The notes below the pieces were generated by a model. That model ran no database searches. It had not been told where the DNA came from and worked only from the letters and a program-made list of their open reading frames with translations. DNA of 64,000 bases from Acinetobacter sp. ANC 4178 (GTDB lineage: Bacteria > Pseudomonadota > Gammaproteobacteria > Pseudomonadales > Moraxellaceae), in NCBI RefSeq assembly GCF_004331175.1, contig NZ_SJOD01000006.1, positions 248,001 through 312,000 of the forward strand. The letters run 5' to 3'. This document shows positions 1 through 8,234 of the stretch, one piece after another. A program made the position numbers and the translations under genes. Position 1 is the stretch's first letter, and the number at the start of each line of letters is the position of its first letter.

Positions 1-68
1 CCTTCTTCTATAGACCAATGCACATTTAACGTTAAAATCTCGTGATCGTTGGCAGGTGCAAGGGTCAG
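1..68 (-). CDS. Partial 5' end of the next gene of the valine operon (product unidentified; possibly an enoyl-CoA hydratase family protein)
   Basis: A reading frame on the minus strand stays open to the window edge, starting just after the stop of the acyl-CoA dehydrogenase. It contains the short string LTLNVHWSIEE. No ATG is visible; CTG at 66-68 or GTG at 21-23 are the possible starts. In related valine-catabolism operons the next gene is an enoyl-CoA hydratase or a 3-hydroxyisobutyryl-CoA hydrolase, so that is the inference. Too little is visible to identify it, and the start is a guess. Confidence 0.25.
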   Translation of the reverse strand, partial: MTLAPANDHEILTLNVHWSIEE

Positions 69-85
69 TTTTTTCGATATTGGGT

Positions 86-1309
86 TTATAAACTACGGGC
101 AATCACCAAGCGTTGGATATCACTGGTGCCTTCGTAAATCTGACAAATTCTGGCATCACGATAAATCCGCTCAATTGGGAAATCTTTCAGATAGCCATAA
201 CCGCCAAAGATTTGTAAGGCATTCGAACAGACCCGTTCGGTCATTTCAGAGGCAAATAATTTCGCCATCGACGCTTCGGTTAAACACGGCTGACCTGCTT
301 CTTTTAAACGCGCCGCTTGATGCATCAACTGACGTGCCGCGGCAATTTCTGTTGCCATACTGGCCAGTCGGAACGACACCGCTTGCTGCTCAAAAATTGG
401 CTTCCCAAAAGCTACACGCTCTTTAGCATAACGGGTGGCTTCCTCCAAAGCAGCACGCGCCAATCCAACAGCCTGCGCGGCAATGCCAATACGTCCGCCT
501 TCCAAATTAGACAAGGCAATTTTTAAACCTTCGCCCTCTTTGCCCAACAACATACTTTTGTGCACACGCACATCGGTCAAAGCAATTTGACAAGTGTCAG
601 AGGCATGTAAACCCAATTTTTCTTCGACCCGAATCACTTCATAACCCGGCGTATTACGCGGGACTAAAAAGGCACTCATGCCTTTTTTCCCTGCGCTCGG
701 ATCGGTCACGGCAAACACGATAATCACGCCTGCGTTATGCCCTGAAGTAATAAATTGCTTGGCACCATTGATGATGTAATGGTCACCATCTTTCACGGCG
801 CGGGTTTTAATGGCTGCGGCATCAGAACCTGTGTGTGGTTCGGTCAGTGCAAAAGCGCCAATCATTTCCCCTTTGGCTAAAGGCACGAGGAATTGCTGCT
901 TTTGCTCCTCAGTACCAAATTTCAAAATCGGCACGCAACCCACTGAATTATGCACACTCATAATGGCCGATGTCGCACCATCCGCAGCAGCAATTTCTTC
1001 CAACGCCAGTACATAGGCCAAGTTACCTGTTGCCGAACCACCCCATTCTTCAGGCACCAACATGCCCATAAAACCCAATTGCCCCATTTGCTGCAAGGCT
1101 TGCGCAGGAAAAGTCCCGTGTCGATCCCACTCACTGGCATAGGGTTTAATTTGTTCTTGGGCAAAACTTTTTGCCATGTCCTGAATCAGGACTTGTTCTT
1201 CAAAAAACATACCTTGTCGATCCCACTCACTGGCCGTCGGTTTTATCTGTTCTTGGGCAAAACTTTTCGCCTTGTCCTGACTCAGGACGTGTTCCTCAGT
1301 GAATTGCAT
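86..1309 (-). CDS. Acyl-CoA dehydrogenase (probable isobutyryl-CoA dehydrogenase) with an N-terminal tandem duplication
   Basis: A FAD-dependent acyl-CoA dehydrogenase of 407 aa. The family signatures ALTEPHTGSDAAA (mid-protein) and QIFGGYGYLKDFPIERIYRD near the C-terminus are present, followed by YEGTSDIQ, which holds the catalytic Glu. Its place in an mmsA-mmsB operon suggests oxidation of isobutyryl-CoA to methacrylyl-CoA in valine breakdown. Oddly, residues 3-34 and 35-66 are near copies of each other (both contain AKSFAQEQIKP and ASEWDR), making the protein about 32 aa longer than the usual ~375. The first ATG has a good ribosome site (AAGGAAAGG). An internal ATG at 1208-1210 would give a normal-length enzyme but has a poorly spaced site. 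It lies 27 bp after the ligase gene. Confidence 0.9.
   Translation of the reverse strand: MQFTEEHVLSQDKAKSFAQEQIKPTASEWDRQGMFFEEQVLIQDMAKSFAQEQIKPYASEWDRHGTFPAQALQQMGQLGFMGMLVPEEWGGSATGNLAYVLALEEIAAADGATSAIMSVHNSVGCVPILKFGTEEQKQQFLVPLAKGEMIGAFALTEPHTGSDAAAIKTRAVKDGDHYIINGAKQFITSGHNAGVIIVFAVTDPSAGKKGMSAFLVPRNTPGYEVIRVEEKLGLHASDTCQIALTDVRVHKSMLLGKEGEGLKIALSNLEGGRIGIAAQAVGLARAALEEATRYAKERVAFGKPIFEQQAVSFRLASMATEIAAARQLMHQAARLKEAGQPCLTEASMAKLFASEMTERVCSNALQIFGGYGYLKDFPIERIYRDARICQIYEGTSDIQRLVIARSL
1112..1303 (-). repeat. In-frame tandem duplication (2 x 96 bp) inside the acyl-CoA dehydrogenase gene
   Basis: Unit 1 (1208-1303) and unit 2 (1112-1207) encode 32 residues each, sharing VL-QD-AKSFAQEQIKP-ASEWDR. 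The copies differ at several residues and at synonymous positions, so the duplication is not brand new. Confidence 0.9.
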
Positions 1310-1336
1310 AAATCCTTTCCTTACAATCTCTTCAAT

Positions 1337-2992
1337 TTAAACAGTAGCCGCAGTTTGTTGTTTAGCAATTTCCTGATTGCGCAGTAAAAAGCGTTGAATC
1401 TTCCCACTTGGTGTTTTTGGAAGTTCAGTCACAAACTCAATCAAACGCGGATAAGCATGGGCAGATAAGCGTTTTTTCACAAATTGGCTCAGTTCATTTT
1501 CGAGTTCAGTACTGGCTGCACTTTCACCGGATAAAATCACAAAAGCTTTAATCACTTCGGTTCGCTCAGGGTCAGGCACACCAATCACGGCGGCTTCAAT
1601 CACTGCATCATGCTCTAGCAATGCACTTTCCACATCAAATGGACCCACACGATAACCCGACGTGGTAATCACATCATCACTGCGTCCGACAAAACTCATG
1701 CTGCCATCGGCATGTATTTCAGCGGTATCACCTGTTAAATAATAATGTCCAATAAATGGCGATTTACGACTTTCTTGATAACCGCCAAACCACATCATCG
1801 GAGATTGGCTAATATCCACCGCTAAAATTCCCGGGCTATCGGCACCCAGTTCATTGCCCTGTTCGTCTAGTGCTACAACACGATAGCCAGGACTGGCAAA
1901 ACCTGCCGAGCCTGCTCGAACCTCATGTTCCAATTCATGATGATTACACACCACCATCCCGACTTCGGTTTGGCCGTAATGGTCATAGATTGGTGCATCT
2001 AATACTTGTTTGAACCAGCGAAACACTTCAGGATTCAATGGCTCACCTGCACTGCTGACCACACGGAATTTGCCATGTAATTTCGCCATTTGCTTCGGAT
2101 CAGCCGCCATCATCATGCGGTAAGCTGTGGGTGCACCTGCCAAGTTATTCACGCCATAGTCATTTACAATCTGACATAGACTGTCGGCAGTAAATGCACC
2201 TTCATAAAAAATAGTTGGATGACCCAATAAGAGCGGGCCAGTAATGCCGTAATACAATCCATAGGCCCAGCCCGGATCGGCAATATTCCAGAACGAATCT
2301 TCAGCTCTTAAACCAATCGCATCTTGCATATAGCCACCAAATGCAATCAGCGCTTTGAGTGGCACTTGTAAGGGTTTAGCAGGCCCTGTCGTGCCTGAAG
2401 TGAACATCAACAAGAATGGATCTTGGATGTTCATCATCTCCAATTCGCACTGATCAGACTGACGGTTTACTTCTGCCCAGAAACTATAATCGCCCTGATA
2501 CAAACCCGTGCCTTTGGCTCCAGTGACCGTCACAATTGCAGGGCAACCATCTACTTCATTTAATTTGTCACGATTGCTCACATCAGTGACCACCAACTTA
2601 CTCTGAGCCAGTTGTAAACGGTGCTCAATGGCTTTCGGGCCAAATGCAGTAAATAAAGGTTGATAAACCGCACCAATGCGCCATGCCGCTAAAATGGTAA
2701 TAATCAGCTCAGGCGTACGTGGCAATAAACCCGAAACACGGTCACCTTTGGTTACCCCTTTCGACTTTAAAAAGTTGGCAAATTGGCTGGCACGTTGTTG
2801 TAACTCTCGAAAGCTATATTGCTCTTTACGACCATCTTTACCTTGCCAAAACAAAGCAATCCGCCCCGGCAAAGCATGTCGATCACAACATTCATAACAT
2901 GCATTCAGCGCATCGACTGAACCTGATAGAAACCGTTGCGCAGCCTGTTGCAAATCAAAATTTTGCTGCGCTTGTAGATAATTTGAAGCCAT
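1337..2992 (-). CDS. Acyl-CoA synthetase (AMP-forming, ANL superfamily)
   Basis: A 551-aa AMP-binding ligase. It has the phosphate-binding loop FTSGTTGPAKP, the adenylate motif YDHYGQTE, the hinge motif YLTGDTAEIHADG followed by VGRSDDVI, and the catalytic-lysine motif PKTPSGKIQR close to the C-terminus. Such enzymes activate a carboxylate through an acyl-AMP and then form the CoA thioester. It sits between mmsB and the acyl-CoA dehydrogenase, so a short branched acid (isobutyrate) or propionate is a plausible substrate. That is inference, since sequence does not fix chain length. The ATG is preceded by AGGTGAAAGG. A hairpin at 3042-3060 lies in the 84-bp gap before it. Confidence 0.85.
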   Translation of the reverse strand: MASNYLQAQQNFDLQQAAQRFLSGSVDALNACYECCDRHALPGRIALFWQGKDGRKEQYSFRELQQRASQFANFLKSKGVTKGDRVSGLLPRTPELIITILAAWRIGAVYQPLFTAFGPKAIEHRLQLAQSKLVVTDVSNRDKLNEVDGCPAIVTVTGAKGTGLYQGDYSFWAEVNRQSDQCELEMMNIQDPFLLMFTSGTTGPAKPLQVPLKALIAFGGYMQDAIGLRAEDSFWNIADPGWAYGLYYGITGPLLLGHPTIFYEGAFTADSLCQIVNDYGVNNLAGAPTAYRMMMAADPKQMAKLHGKFRVVSSAGEPLNPEVFRWFKQVLDAPIYDHYGQTEVGMVVCNHHELEHEVRAGSAGFASPGYRVVALDEQGNELGADSPGILAVDISQSPMMWFGGYQESRKSPFIGHYYLTGDTAEIHADGSMSFVGRSDDVITTSGYRVGPFDVESALLEHDAVIEAAVIGVPDPERTEVIKAFVILSGESAASTELENELSQFVKKRLSAHAYPRLIEFVTELPKTPSGKIQRFLLRNQEIAKQQTAATV

Positions 2993-3041
2993 CCTTTCAC
3001 CTCAGTCACATTTTTGTTATTCACGACAAGGGTTTTTTATC

Positions 3042-3060
3042 GGGTGCATTCATTGCACCC
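3042..3060. repeat. Intra-operon inverted repeat between mmsB and the acyl-CoA ligase gene
   Basis: GGGTGCA-TTCAT-TGCACCC is a perfect 7-bp stem with a 5-nt loop. In the operon direction (minus) no T-run follows, so it is more likely an mRNA-processing or stability hairpin than a terminator. Confidence 0.5.
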
Positions 3061-3076
3061 TTTCATTTCTTTGTAA

Positions 3077-3967
3077 TCAATTTTCTCGGGGTAAATACTG
3101 CTGGATAATGCTGGAAAAATCTAAATGCGCATTGCCTTGCAAACACAATTGTTGATAAAGCTGCTGTGCCAACCCCCCGAGTAATACAGGTTGCTTGACT
3201 TGACCTGCCGCTTCAATGGCCAAACCTAAATCTTTAAGCATGAGTTGTGAGGCAAAACCGTCGGTATAACCTCGTCCTGCGGGGGCATTCGGGCTAATAT
3301 CGGGCCAAGGATTACAGATTTCCGAACTCCAGCAACGGCCACTTGAGCTATTGATCACGCCTGCCAACGCATGGGTATCAATGCCCAATCGGCTGCCCAA
3401 AGCCATGCCTTCTGCCACGGCTGCCATAGAAATGCCCAGAATCATGTTGTTGCAGATTTTGGCAATTTGCCCTGCACCGACCGCGCCACAGTGCACCGTG
3501 TTTTTGCCCATAAAACTCAGGATTGGTTTGACTTGCTCATAGGTTACCTCATCGGCACCGACCATAAAGGTCAAAGTGCCTGCTTTGGCGCCAATGGTGC
3601 CACCAGAAACAGGCGCGTCACAGACTTGAACCTGATGCTTCAAGCCCTCAGCAGCCACATCTTTAATGGTTTGCGGGTCAATGGTACTCGAGTCAATACA
3701 GAGACTACCTGCACGCATTACCGCCAGAATTCCCGTATCACCCAAATACACGTCACGTACATGCTTGGCCGCGGGCAACATACTGATGACGACATCTGCC
3801 TGCTCAGCCGCAGCATGCGGGCTATCGCACACCACACCGCCACTTTCAGCAAACTGTTGTAAGGCTTTTTCACTCAAGTCATAGCCCAACACCGTTTGCC
3901 CTGCTTTGAGCAGGTTCTGTGCCATCGAACCGCCCATATTCCCTAAACCAATGAATGCTATCTTCAT
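3077..3967 (-). CDS. mmsB: 3-hydroxyisobutyrate dehydrogenase
   Basis: NAD-dependent oxidation of 3-hydroxyisobutyrate to methylmalonate semialdehyde in valine catabolism. The protein has 296 aa, normal for the beta-hydroxyacid dehydrogenase family. The N-terminal Rossmann motif IAFIGLGNMGGSMAQNL, the substrate-binding motif DAPVSGGTIGAKAGTL and the catalytic-lysine region GAVGAGQIAKICNNM are all present. The start has a strong site (AAGGAGAGG). It lies 11 bp downstream of mmsA, so the two are co-transcribed. Confidence 0.95.
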   Translation of the reverse strand: MKIAFIGLGNMGGSMAQNLLKAGQTVLGYDLSEKALQQFAESGGVVCDSPHAAAEQADVVISMLPAAKHVRDVYLGDTGILAVMRAGSLCIDSSTIDPQTIKDVAAEGLKHQVQVCDAPVSGGTIGAKAGTLTFMVGADEVTYEQVKPILSFMGKNTVHCGAVGAGQIAKICNNMILGISMAAVAEGMALGSRLGIDTHALAGVINSSSGRCWSSEICNPWPDISPNAPAGRGYTDGFASQLMLKDLGLAIEAAGQVKQPVLLGGLAQQLYQQLCLQGNAHLDFSSIIQQYLPREN

Positions 3968-3978
3968 CTCGCCTCTCC

Positions 3979-5496
3979 TTAGCGTAAACTGATGGTGGTA
4001 TTCACTTCCCCTGCTTCTTGGCTGTCTTCAAACCAACGGCTGGTGATGGTTTTAGTTTGCGTATAGAACTGTACCGCTTGTTTGCCATAAGGGCCTAAGT
4101 CACCGAGCTTTGAGCCACGCGAACCTGTGAAACTAAAGAATGGCACAGGGACTGGAATTGGAATATTGATGCCCACTTGACCAATATCAATACGGTTTTG
4201 GAAAGTCCGTGCTACTGCACCACTTTGGGTAAATAAGCCCACGCCATTGCCAAATGGATTGGCATTGACCAGTTCAATCGCTTCATCCAACGTATCCACA
4301 CAGAGAATGGTCAATACAGGGCCAAAGATTTCTTCTTTATAAATACGCATATCCGTGGTGACATGGTTAAACACCGTTGCCCCGACAAAGTTGCCATTTT
4401 CATAGCCTTTGACTTGAATATCACGACCATCCAGCAGCAATTCAGCGCCTTGTTCTACACCACTGTTAATTAAATCAATCACACGGGCTTTAGCACGCGG
4501 TGAAATCACAGGACCAATATCCGTATTCGGCTCATGCCCTGCATTCACGCTTAAGGTTTTGGCTTTAGCCACCAATTCATTGATCCAGTGTTTACTGTCA
4601 CCGACCATGACTGCAACCGAAAGCGCCATGCAACGTTGCCCTGCCGCACCAAAGGCTGCACCGACCATGGCATTTAAAGTTTGTTCTTTATTGGCATCAG
4701 GCATCACCACCACATGGTTTTTCGCACCCATCATCGATTGCACGCGCTTGCCATGTTGGCCTGCCAAGTTATACACATGCGTACCGACAGCAGTTGAGCC
4801 GACAAAAGAAATGGCTTTGATGTCTTGATGGGTACACAGGGCATCGACCACATCTTTGCCGCCATGCACCACATTCAGTACGCCTGCGGGAATACCTGCT
4901 TCGATTGCCAACTCGACCAACATCATGGTGGAGAGCGGATCTTGTTCAGATGGCTTCAAAACAAAGGTATTGCCGCAGACGATTGCCATCGGGAACATCC
5001 ACAAAGGAATCATCGCAGGGAAGTTAAATGGCGTAATGCCCGCACAGACACCTAGAGGTTGTTGCAAGGTATAAGTATCTACGCCACGTGCCACACCTTC
5101 GGTATATTCGCCCATTTGCAACGTGCCAATTGAACACGCATGTTCCACCACTTCTAAACCACGCTGGATATCACCTTCAGCATCGGCCAAAGTTTTACCC
5201 TGTTCGGCTGTGAGTACCTGTGCAATTTTCTTGGCATTGTCGCGAATCAGTTGCTGTAGTTTCAGCATAATGCGCATACGTGCCTGAATTGGGGTTTCTC
5301 TCCAGCTGGCAAAAGCAGATTTTGCTGAAGCAATCGCGGCCTGTATTTCCTCAGGTGTTGCAAAAGGGACTAAACCAATGACTTCTTGGGTTGCAGGGTT
5401 GATAATATCTTGCCATTGTTGAGTTTTAGACTCAATAAACTCACCGTTAATCAACAATTTAGCTGTAGTAATCTGAATGTTTGAAACCGTATTCAT
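3979..5496 (-). CDS. mmsA: Methylmalonate-semialdehyde dehydrogenase (CoA-acylating)
   Basis: Converts methylmalonate semialdehyde to propionyl-CoA with release of CO2. Aldehyde dehydrogenase family; the string FGAAGQRCMALSVAV holds the nucleophilic Cys, and QPLGVCAGITPFNFPAMIP and GSRGSKLGDLG are typical of the MmsA branch. The chosen start (505 aa) has GGAGAGG five bases upstream. An ATG 21 bp further upstream has no visible ribosome site. First gene of the minus-strand operon mmsA-mmsB-ligase-dehydrogenase, divergent from a LysR gene that is the likely regulator. Confidence 0.95.
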   Translation of the reverse strand: MNTVSNIQITTAKLLINGEFIESKTQQWQDIINPATQEVIGLVPFATPEEIQAAIASAKSAFASWRETPIQARMRIMLKLQQLIRDNAKKIAQVLTAEQGKTLADAEGDIQRGLEVVEHACSIGTLQMGEYTEGVARGVDTYTLQQPLGVCAGITPFNFPAMIPLWMFPMAIVCGNTFVLKPSEQDPLSTMMLVELAIEAGIPAGVLNVVHGGKDVVDALCTHQDIKAISFVGSTAVGTHVYNLAGQHGKRVQSMMGAKNHVVVMPDANKEQTLNAMVGAAFGAAGQRCMALSVAVMVGDSKHWINELVAKAKTLSVNAGHEPNTDIGPVISPRAKARVIDLINSGVEQGAELLLDGRDIQVKGYENGNFVGATVFNHVTTDMRIYKEEIFGPVLTILCVDTLDEAIELVNANPFGNGVGLFTQSGAVARTFQNRIDIGQVGINIPIPVPVPFFSFTGSRGSKLGDLGPYGKQAVQFYTQTKTITSRWFEDSQEAGEVNTTISLR

Positions 5497-5631
5497 AACC
5501 TCTCCATAGGCATTCATTTTTATTGTGTTGCTGCTGAAACATACGACTTAAACCGTATATTCAATTTCTGCGTTTCAACTCAGACTAGCAAAGAAAACTT
5601 TGACCACCAATGCAGATTGGTGCACGATGGT

Positions 5632-5647
5632 TGTGCAATTTTGCACA
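5632..5647. promoter_or_regulatory. Inverted repeat in the mmsA/LysR intergenic region (probable LysR operator)
   Basis: TGTGCAA-TT-TTGCACA is a perfect 7-bp dyad centred about 26 bp before the lysR ATG and about 143 bp before the mmsA start. LysR regulators commonly bind such dyads between their own gene and a divergent target, repressing themselves and activating the target. The assignment is by position only. Confidence 0.5.
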
Positions 5648-5665
5648 GGATGTGGAAAATAAAAA

Positions 5666-6547
5666 ATGAAAGTAGATTGGGATCATCTGCAATTTTTTTT
5701 GGTCTTGGCACGTGCCAAAACGCTGACCAATGCAGCACGGATTATTGGGGTTGAACACAGTACTGTGGCACGACGGATACAGTCTTTAGAAGTCGCATTA
5801 GGTACACCGCTGTTTAAACGTGAAGCCACAGGCTATGAACTCACCGTCGATGGCATGGCACTGGTGCCGCGTGTAGAACAAATGGAACAGGCTTTTTTAC
5901 AAATTCAAAAACCGCAACAGCCACTTGAAGGTCGCGTGCGAATTGGTGCACCTGAGGGTTTCGGCACAGCGTTTTTAACCCAGTTATTGGCCGAACTGTC
6001 ATTGCAATTTCCGCTGCTCACGATCGACCTGATTCCTGTTCCCAAGATGATGAAGCTGTCGCATCGTGAAGCGGATATTGTGATTTCGATTGACCGTCCG
6101 AAATCGGGTCCTTACATCATTACCCGACTGACCGATTACTGTTTAAAAATTTATGGCAGCAAGCGCTATCTGGCACAACATCCACCTATTCAGCGGATGG
6201 AAGATTTAGCGGCCCATCGTTTTGTCAATTATATTGATGATCTGATTTATAGTTCGGAGCTGTATTGCTTGGAACGACTCCCCATTCCTCTGACGGCGAA
6301 TTTTCGCAGCAGCAGTATTTTGGCCCAACAAATTGCGGTCAATGCAGGGGCAGGATTGGCCATCTTGCCGCAGTTTTTGGCGCATGACCAACCCGACTTA
6401 AAACAAGTATTGCCTGAGCAGGTACGCTTCACACATACCTTTTGGATGCTGACGTTTGTCGATTTACAACATGAACCACGGATTAAATTGGTCTGGGATT
6501 ATCTACGTAAACAGGCCGACCTTAAGCAAGGTATTCTTATGGATTGA
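5666..6547 (+). CDS. LysR-family transcriptional regulator, divergent from mmsA
   Basis: 293 aa. The N-terminal winged helix-turn-helix contains FLVLARAKTLTNAARIIGVE and STVARRIQSLEVALGTPLFKR, standard for LysR proteins; the rest is a periplasmic-binding-protein-like effector domain. It faces away from mmsA across a 169-bp gap holding a strong dyad, so it probably regulates the valine operon. In Pseudomonas the equivalent MmsR is an AraC-family protein, so this would be a different regulator for the same job. The inducer cannot be read from sequence. Confidence 0.85.
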   Translation: MKVDWDHLQFFLVLARAKTLTNAARIIGVEHSTVARRIQSLEVALGTPLFKREATGYELTVDGMALVPRVEQMEQAFLQIQKPQQPLEGRVRIGAPEGFGTAFLTQLLAELSLQFPLLTIDLIPVPKMMKLSHREADIVISIDRPKSGPYIITRLTDYCLKIYGSKRYLAQHPPIQRMEDLAAHRFVNYIDDLIYSSELYCLERLPIPLTANFRSSSILAQQIAVNAGAGLAILPQFLAHDQPDLKQVLPEQVRFTHTFWMLTFVDLQHEPRIKLVWDYLRKQADLKQGILMD

Positions 6548-6570
6548 GACTGGTGGGGCTGATTGCTTGA

Positions 6571-7035
6571 TCAGTATTCGCCCATCGCAATACGACGGGT
6601 GAGCTGCTCCAAACGATCGACTTTCTGACTTTGTGGCAAAACTCGGCACACCATTTCTGCGGTGTAATCGAGTGCTGTATTGGGAATAATTGCCCGGGTC
6701 TGACTGGCGGTATAATTTTGGCTACTTAACAAGGAGCCATTTTTTTTGAAATTAGCTGATGAGCGAATACTATATTGTGCGCTGTCACAGCCGACACGGT
6801 ACAAGGCCAATGAATAATCACCTAACTCCAAGCCATCTTTTTCTTTATCATTTTTAATCAGATATTTTACCCAATACTCAACTTCATTGCTTTTTGCATC
6901 GAGCACTTTGACCCGATTAAAATCAACATAAATATATTGCGAGTGATCATAATTGGCGTTGACGTAAGTCCACTCCGCACATGCAGATACGCCCCAAAAT
7001 AAGCTAAAAAAACTGATCAACACACGATTTAACAC
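6571..7035 (-). CDS. Small secreted protein, surface-adhesin E-like
   Basis: A 154-aa protein with an N-terminal signal peptide (hydrophobic ISFFSLFWGVSAC, probable cleavage after SACA). The mature part has the pattern WTYVN...YIYVDFNRVKVLD...YWVKY, which resembles the surface-adhesin E family common in Acinetobacter; that family call is from memory of the pattern. The likely start is GTG at 7033-7035 with GGGGGA seven bases upstream. A longer in-frame ATG start would put a non-signal stretch in front. Two cysteines in the mature part could form a disulfide. Convergent with the LysR gene at 5666. Confidence 0.6.
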   Translation of the reverse strand: MLNRVLISFFSLFWGVSACAEWTYVNANYDHSQYIYVDFNRVKVLDAKSNEVEYWVKYLIKNDKEKDGLELGDYSLALYRVGCDSAQYSIRSSANFKKNGSLLSSQNYTASQTRAIIPNTALDYTAEMVCRVLPQSQKVDRLEQLTRRIAMGEY

Positions 7036-7193
7036 AACACTATCCCCCAGATAGACGCAGGGATTATAACAACTCCAACCGATAAAGCACATCAAAAATA
7101 ATTGCTAAACCACTGAAATGATTAGATTTATATCGATTAAGATTCAATATTTTCAGCACAGATTCAGCGATATTTGCATGACTGGTTGGCACT

Positions 7194-8120
7194 CTAGATC
7201 GACTCTGAGGAATGTTTAGCATCCTGATGGCAGACCATTTGCAAGATACTGGCAAAATTAATCGCGAGTTGAGTGGCCAAATGCTGTTTATAAATGACCG
7301 CCAATCCGACTGTGGGCACAGGTTCGGCAAAAGGTCGATACACCACGCCCTGAATTTGTAATTGTTGTGAAGATTCAGGCACCATCGATACCCCTAAATT
7401 GGCCGCCACCAAAGAGAGAATCGAGACAATCTGTGGCGCACTCTGCCCCATTTTAGGTTCAAAGCCTGCTTGCTGACAGGCATCCGTCACCGCATCATAT
7501 AAGCCTGCACTGACGCTGCGCGGGGACAAAATCATTTCATGCTCACGTAAGCAGGTCACCTGTAACGGTTGCTCACCCTGCGCTAAATCCCGACGTACAG
7601 AAACCGCCGCAATCAAAGCTTCATTCAATAACTGCTGCATGGCCAAACTGCTATGAATTTGTCGCGGTGGACGAATAATAGCGACATCCAGTCGATCTTC
7701 GAGCACATAGTCAATTAATTTGAGGGAATTGGCTTCTTCCAGTTTTAGCCCAACTTTGGGGTACTGCTGCTGATAACGACGAATACTCTCGGGAATTAAA
7801 GGATTCAACATGGAGGTGCCTGTAAAACCCAAACGCAACTGCCCCACCTCGCCATTGGAAACATGGCGTGCCAACTGAATGGCATCGTCCAATTGATGTT
7901 GCAGAGGTTCAACCGCAGTGAGAAAAGCTTGCCCAACTTCGGTCAACACGACTCCTTGTGAGGTTCGCAGGAACAATTCTGCACCAATACTCTCTTCCAA
8001 ATCACGAATTTGCATACTCAAGGGCGGCTGACTCATACACAAGCGCTGTGCCGCGCGAGTAAAGTTTTTTTCTTCAGCCACGGTTAAAAAATAGCGGATA
8101 TGGCGCAGCTCAATATTCAT
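7194..8120 (-). CDS. LysR-family transcriptional regulator (BenM/CatM-like N-terminus)
   Basis: 308 aa. The DNA-binding domain begins NIELRHIRYFLTVAEEKNFT and continues AAQRLCMSQPPLSMQIRDLE, close to the BenM/CatM/CbnR type of LysR protein. It is divergent from the MFS exporter gene with about 114 bp between starts, so it probably controls that exporter. The inducer is unknown. The gap holds an AT-rich repeat and the dyad at 8206-8221. Confidence 0.85.
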   Translation of the reverse strand: MNIELRHIRYFLTVAEEKNFTRAAQRLCMSQPPLSMQIRDLEESIGAELFLRTSQGVVLTEVGQAFLTAVEPLQHQLDDAIQLARHVSNGEVGQLRLGFTGTSMLNPLIPESIRRYQQQYPKVGLKLEEANSLKLIDYVLEDRLDVAIIRPPRQIHSSLAMQQLLNEALIAAVSVRRDLAQGEQPLQVTCLREHEMILSPRSVSAGLYDAVTDACQQAGFEPKMGQSAPQIVSILSLVAANLGVSMVPESSQQLQIQGVVYRPFAEPVPTVGLAVIYKQHLATQLAINFASILQMVCHQDAKHSSESI

Positions 8121-8205
8121 ATATAAAACATATATTGCTATAGACTCAAATATATTAGAAGGATAGCTTTCTCGCTGCTAGGCTTATTCTGTAAATCATC
8201 ATGCA

Positions 8206-8221
8206 AGCCAAACACTTGGCT
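8206..8221. promoter_or_regulatory. Inverted repeat upstream of the MFS gene (possible LysR site)
   Basis: AGCCAA-ACAC-TTGGCT is a perfect 6-bp dyad 13 bp upstream of the MFS ATG. Its position close to the start codon suits a repressor or LysR contact, or an mRNA hairpin. Unproven. Confidence 0.35.
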
Positions 8222-8234
8222 GTTGGAAATTCAG

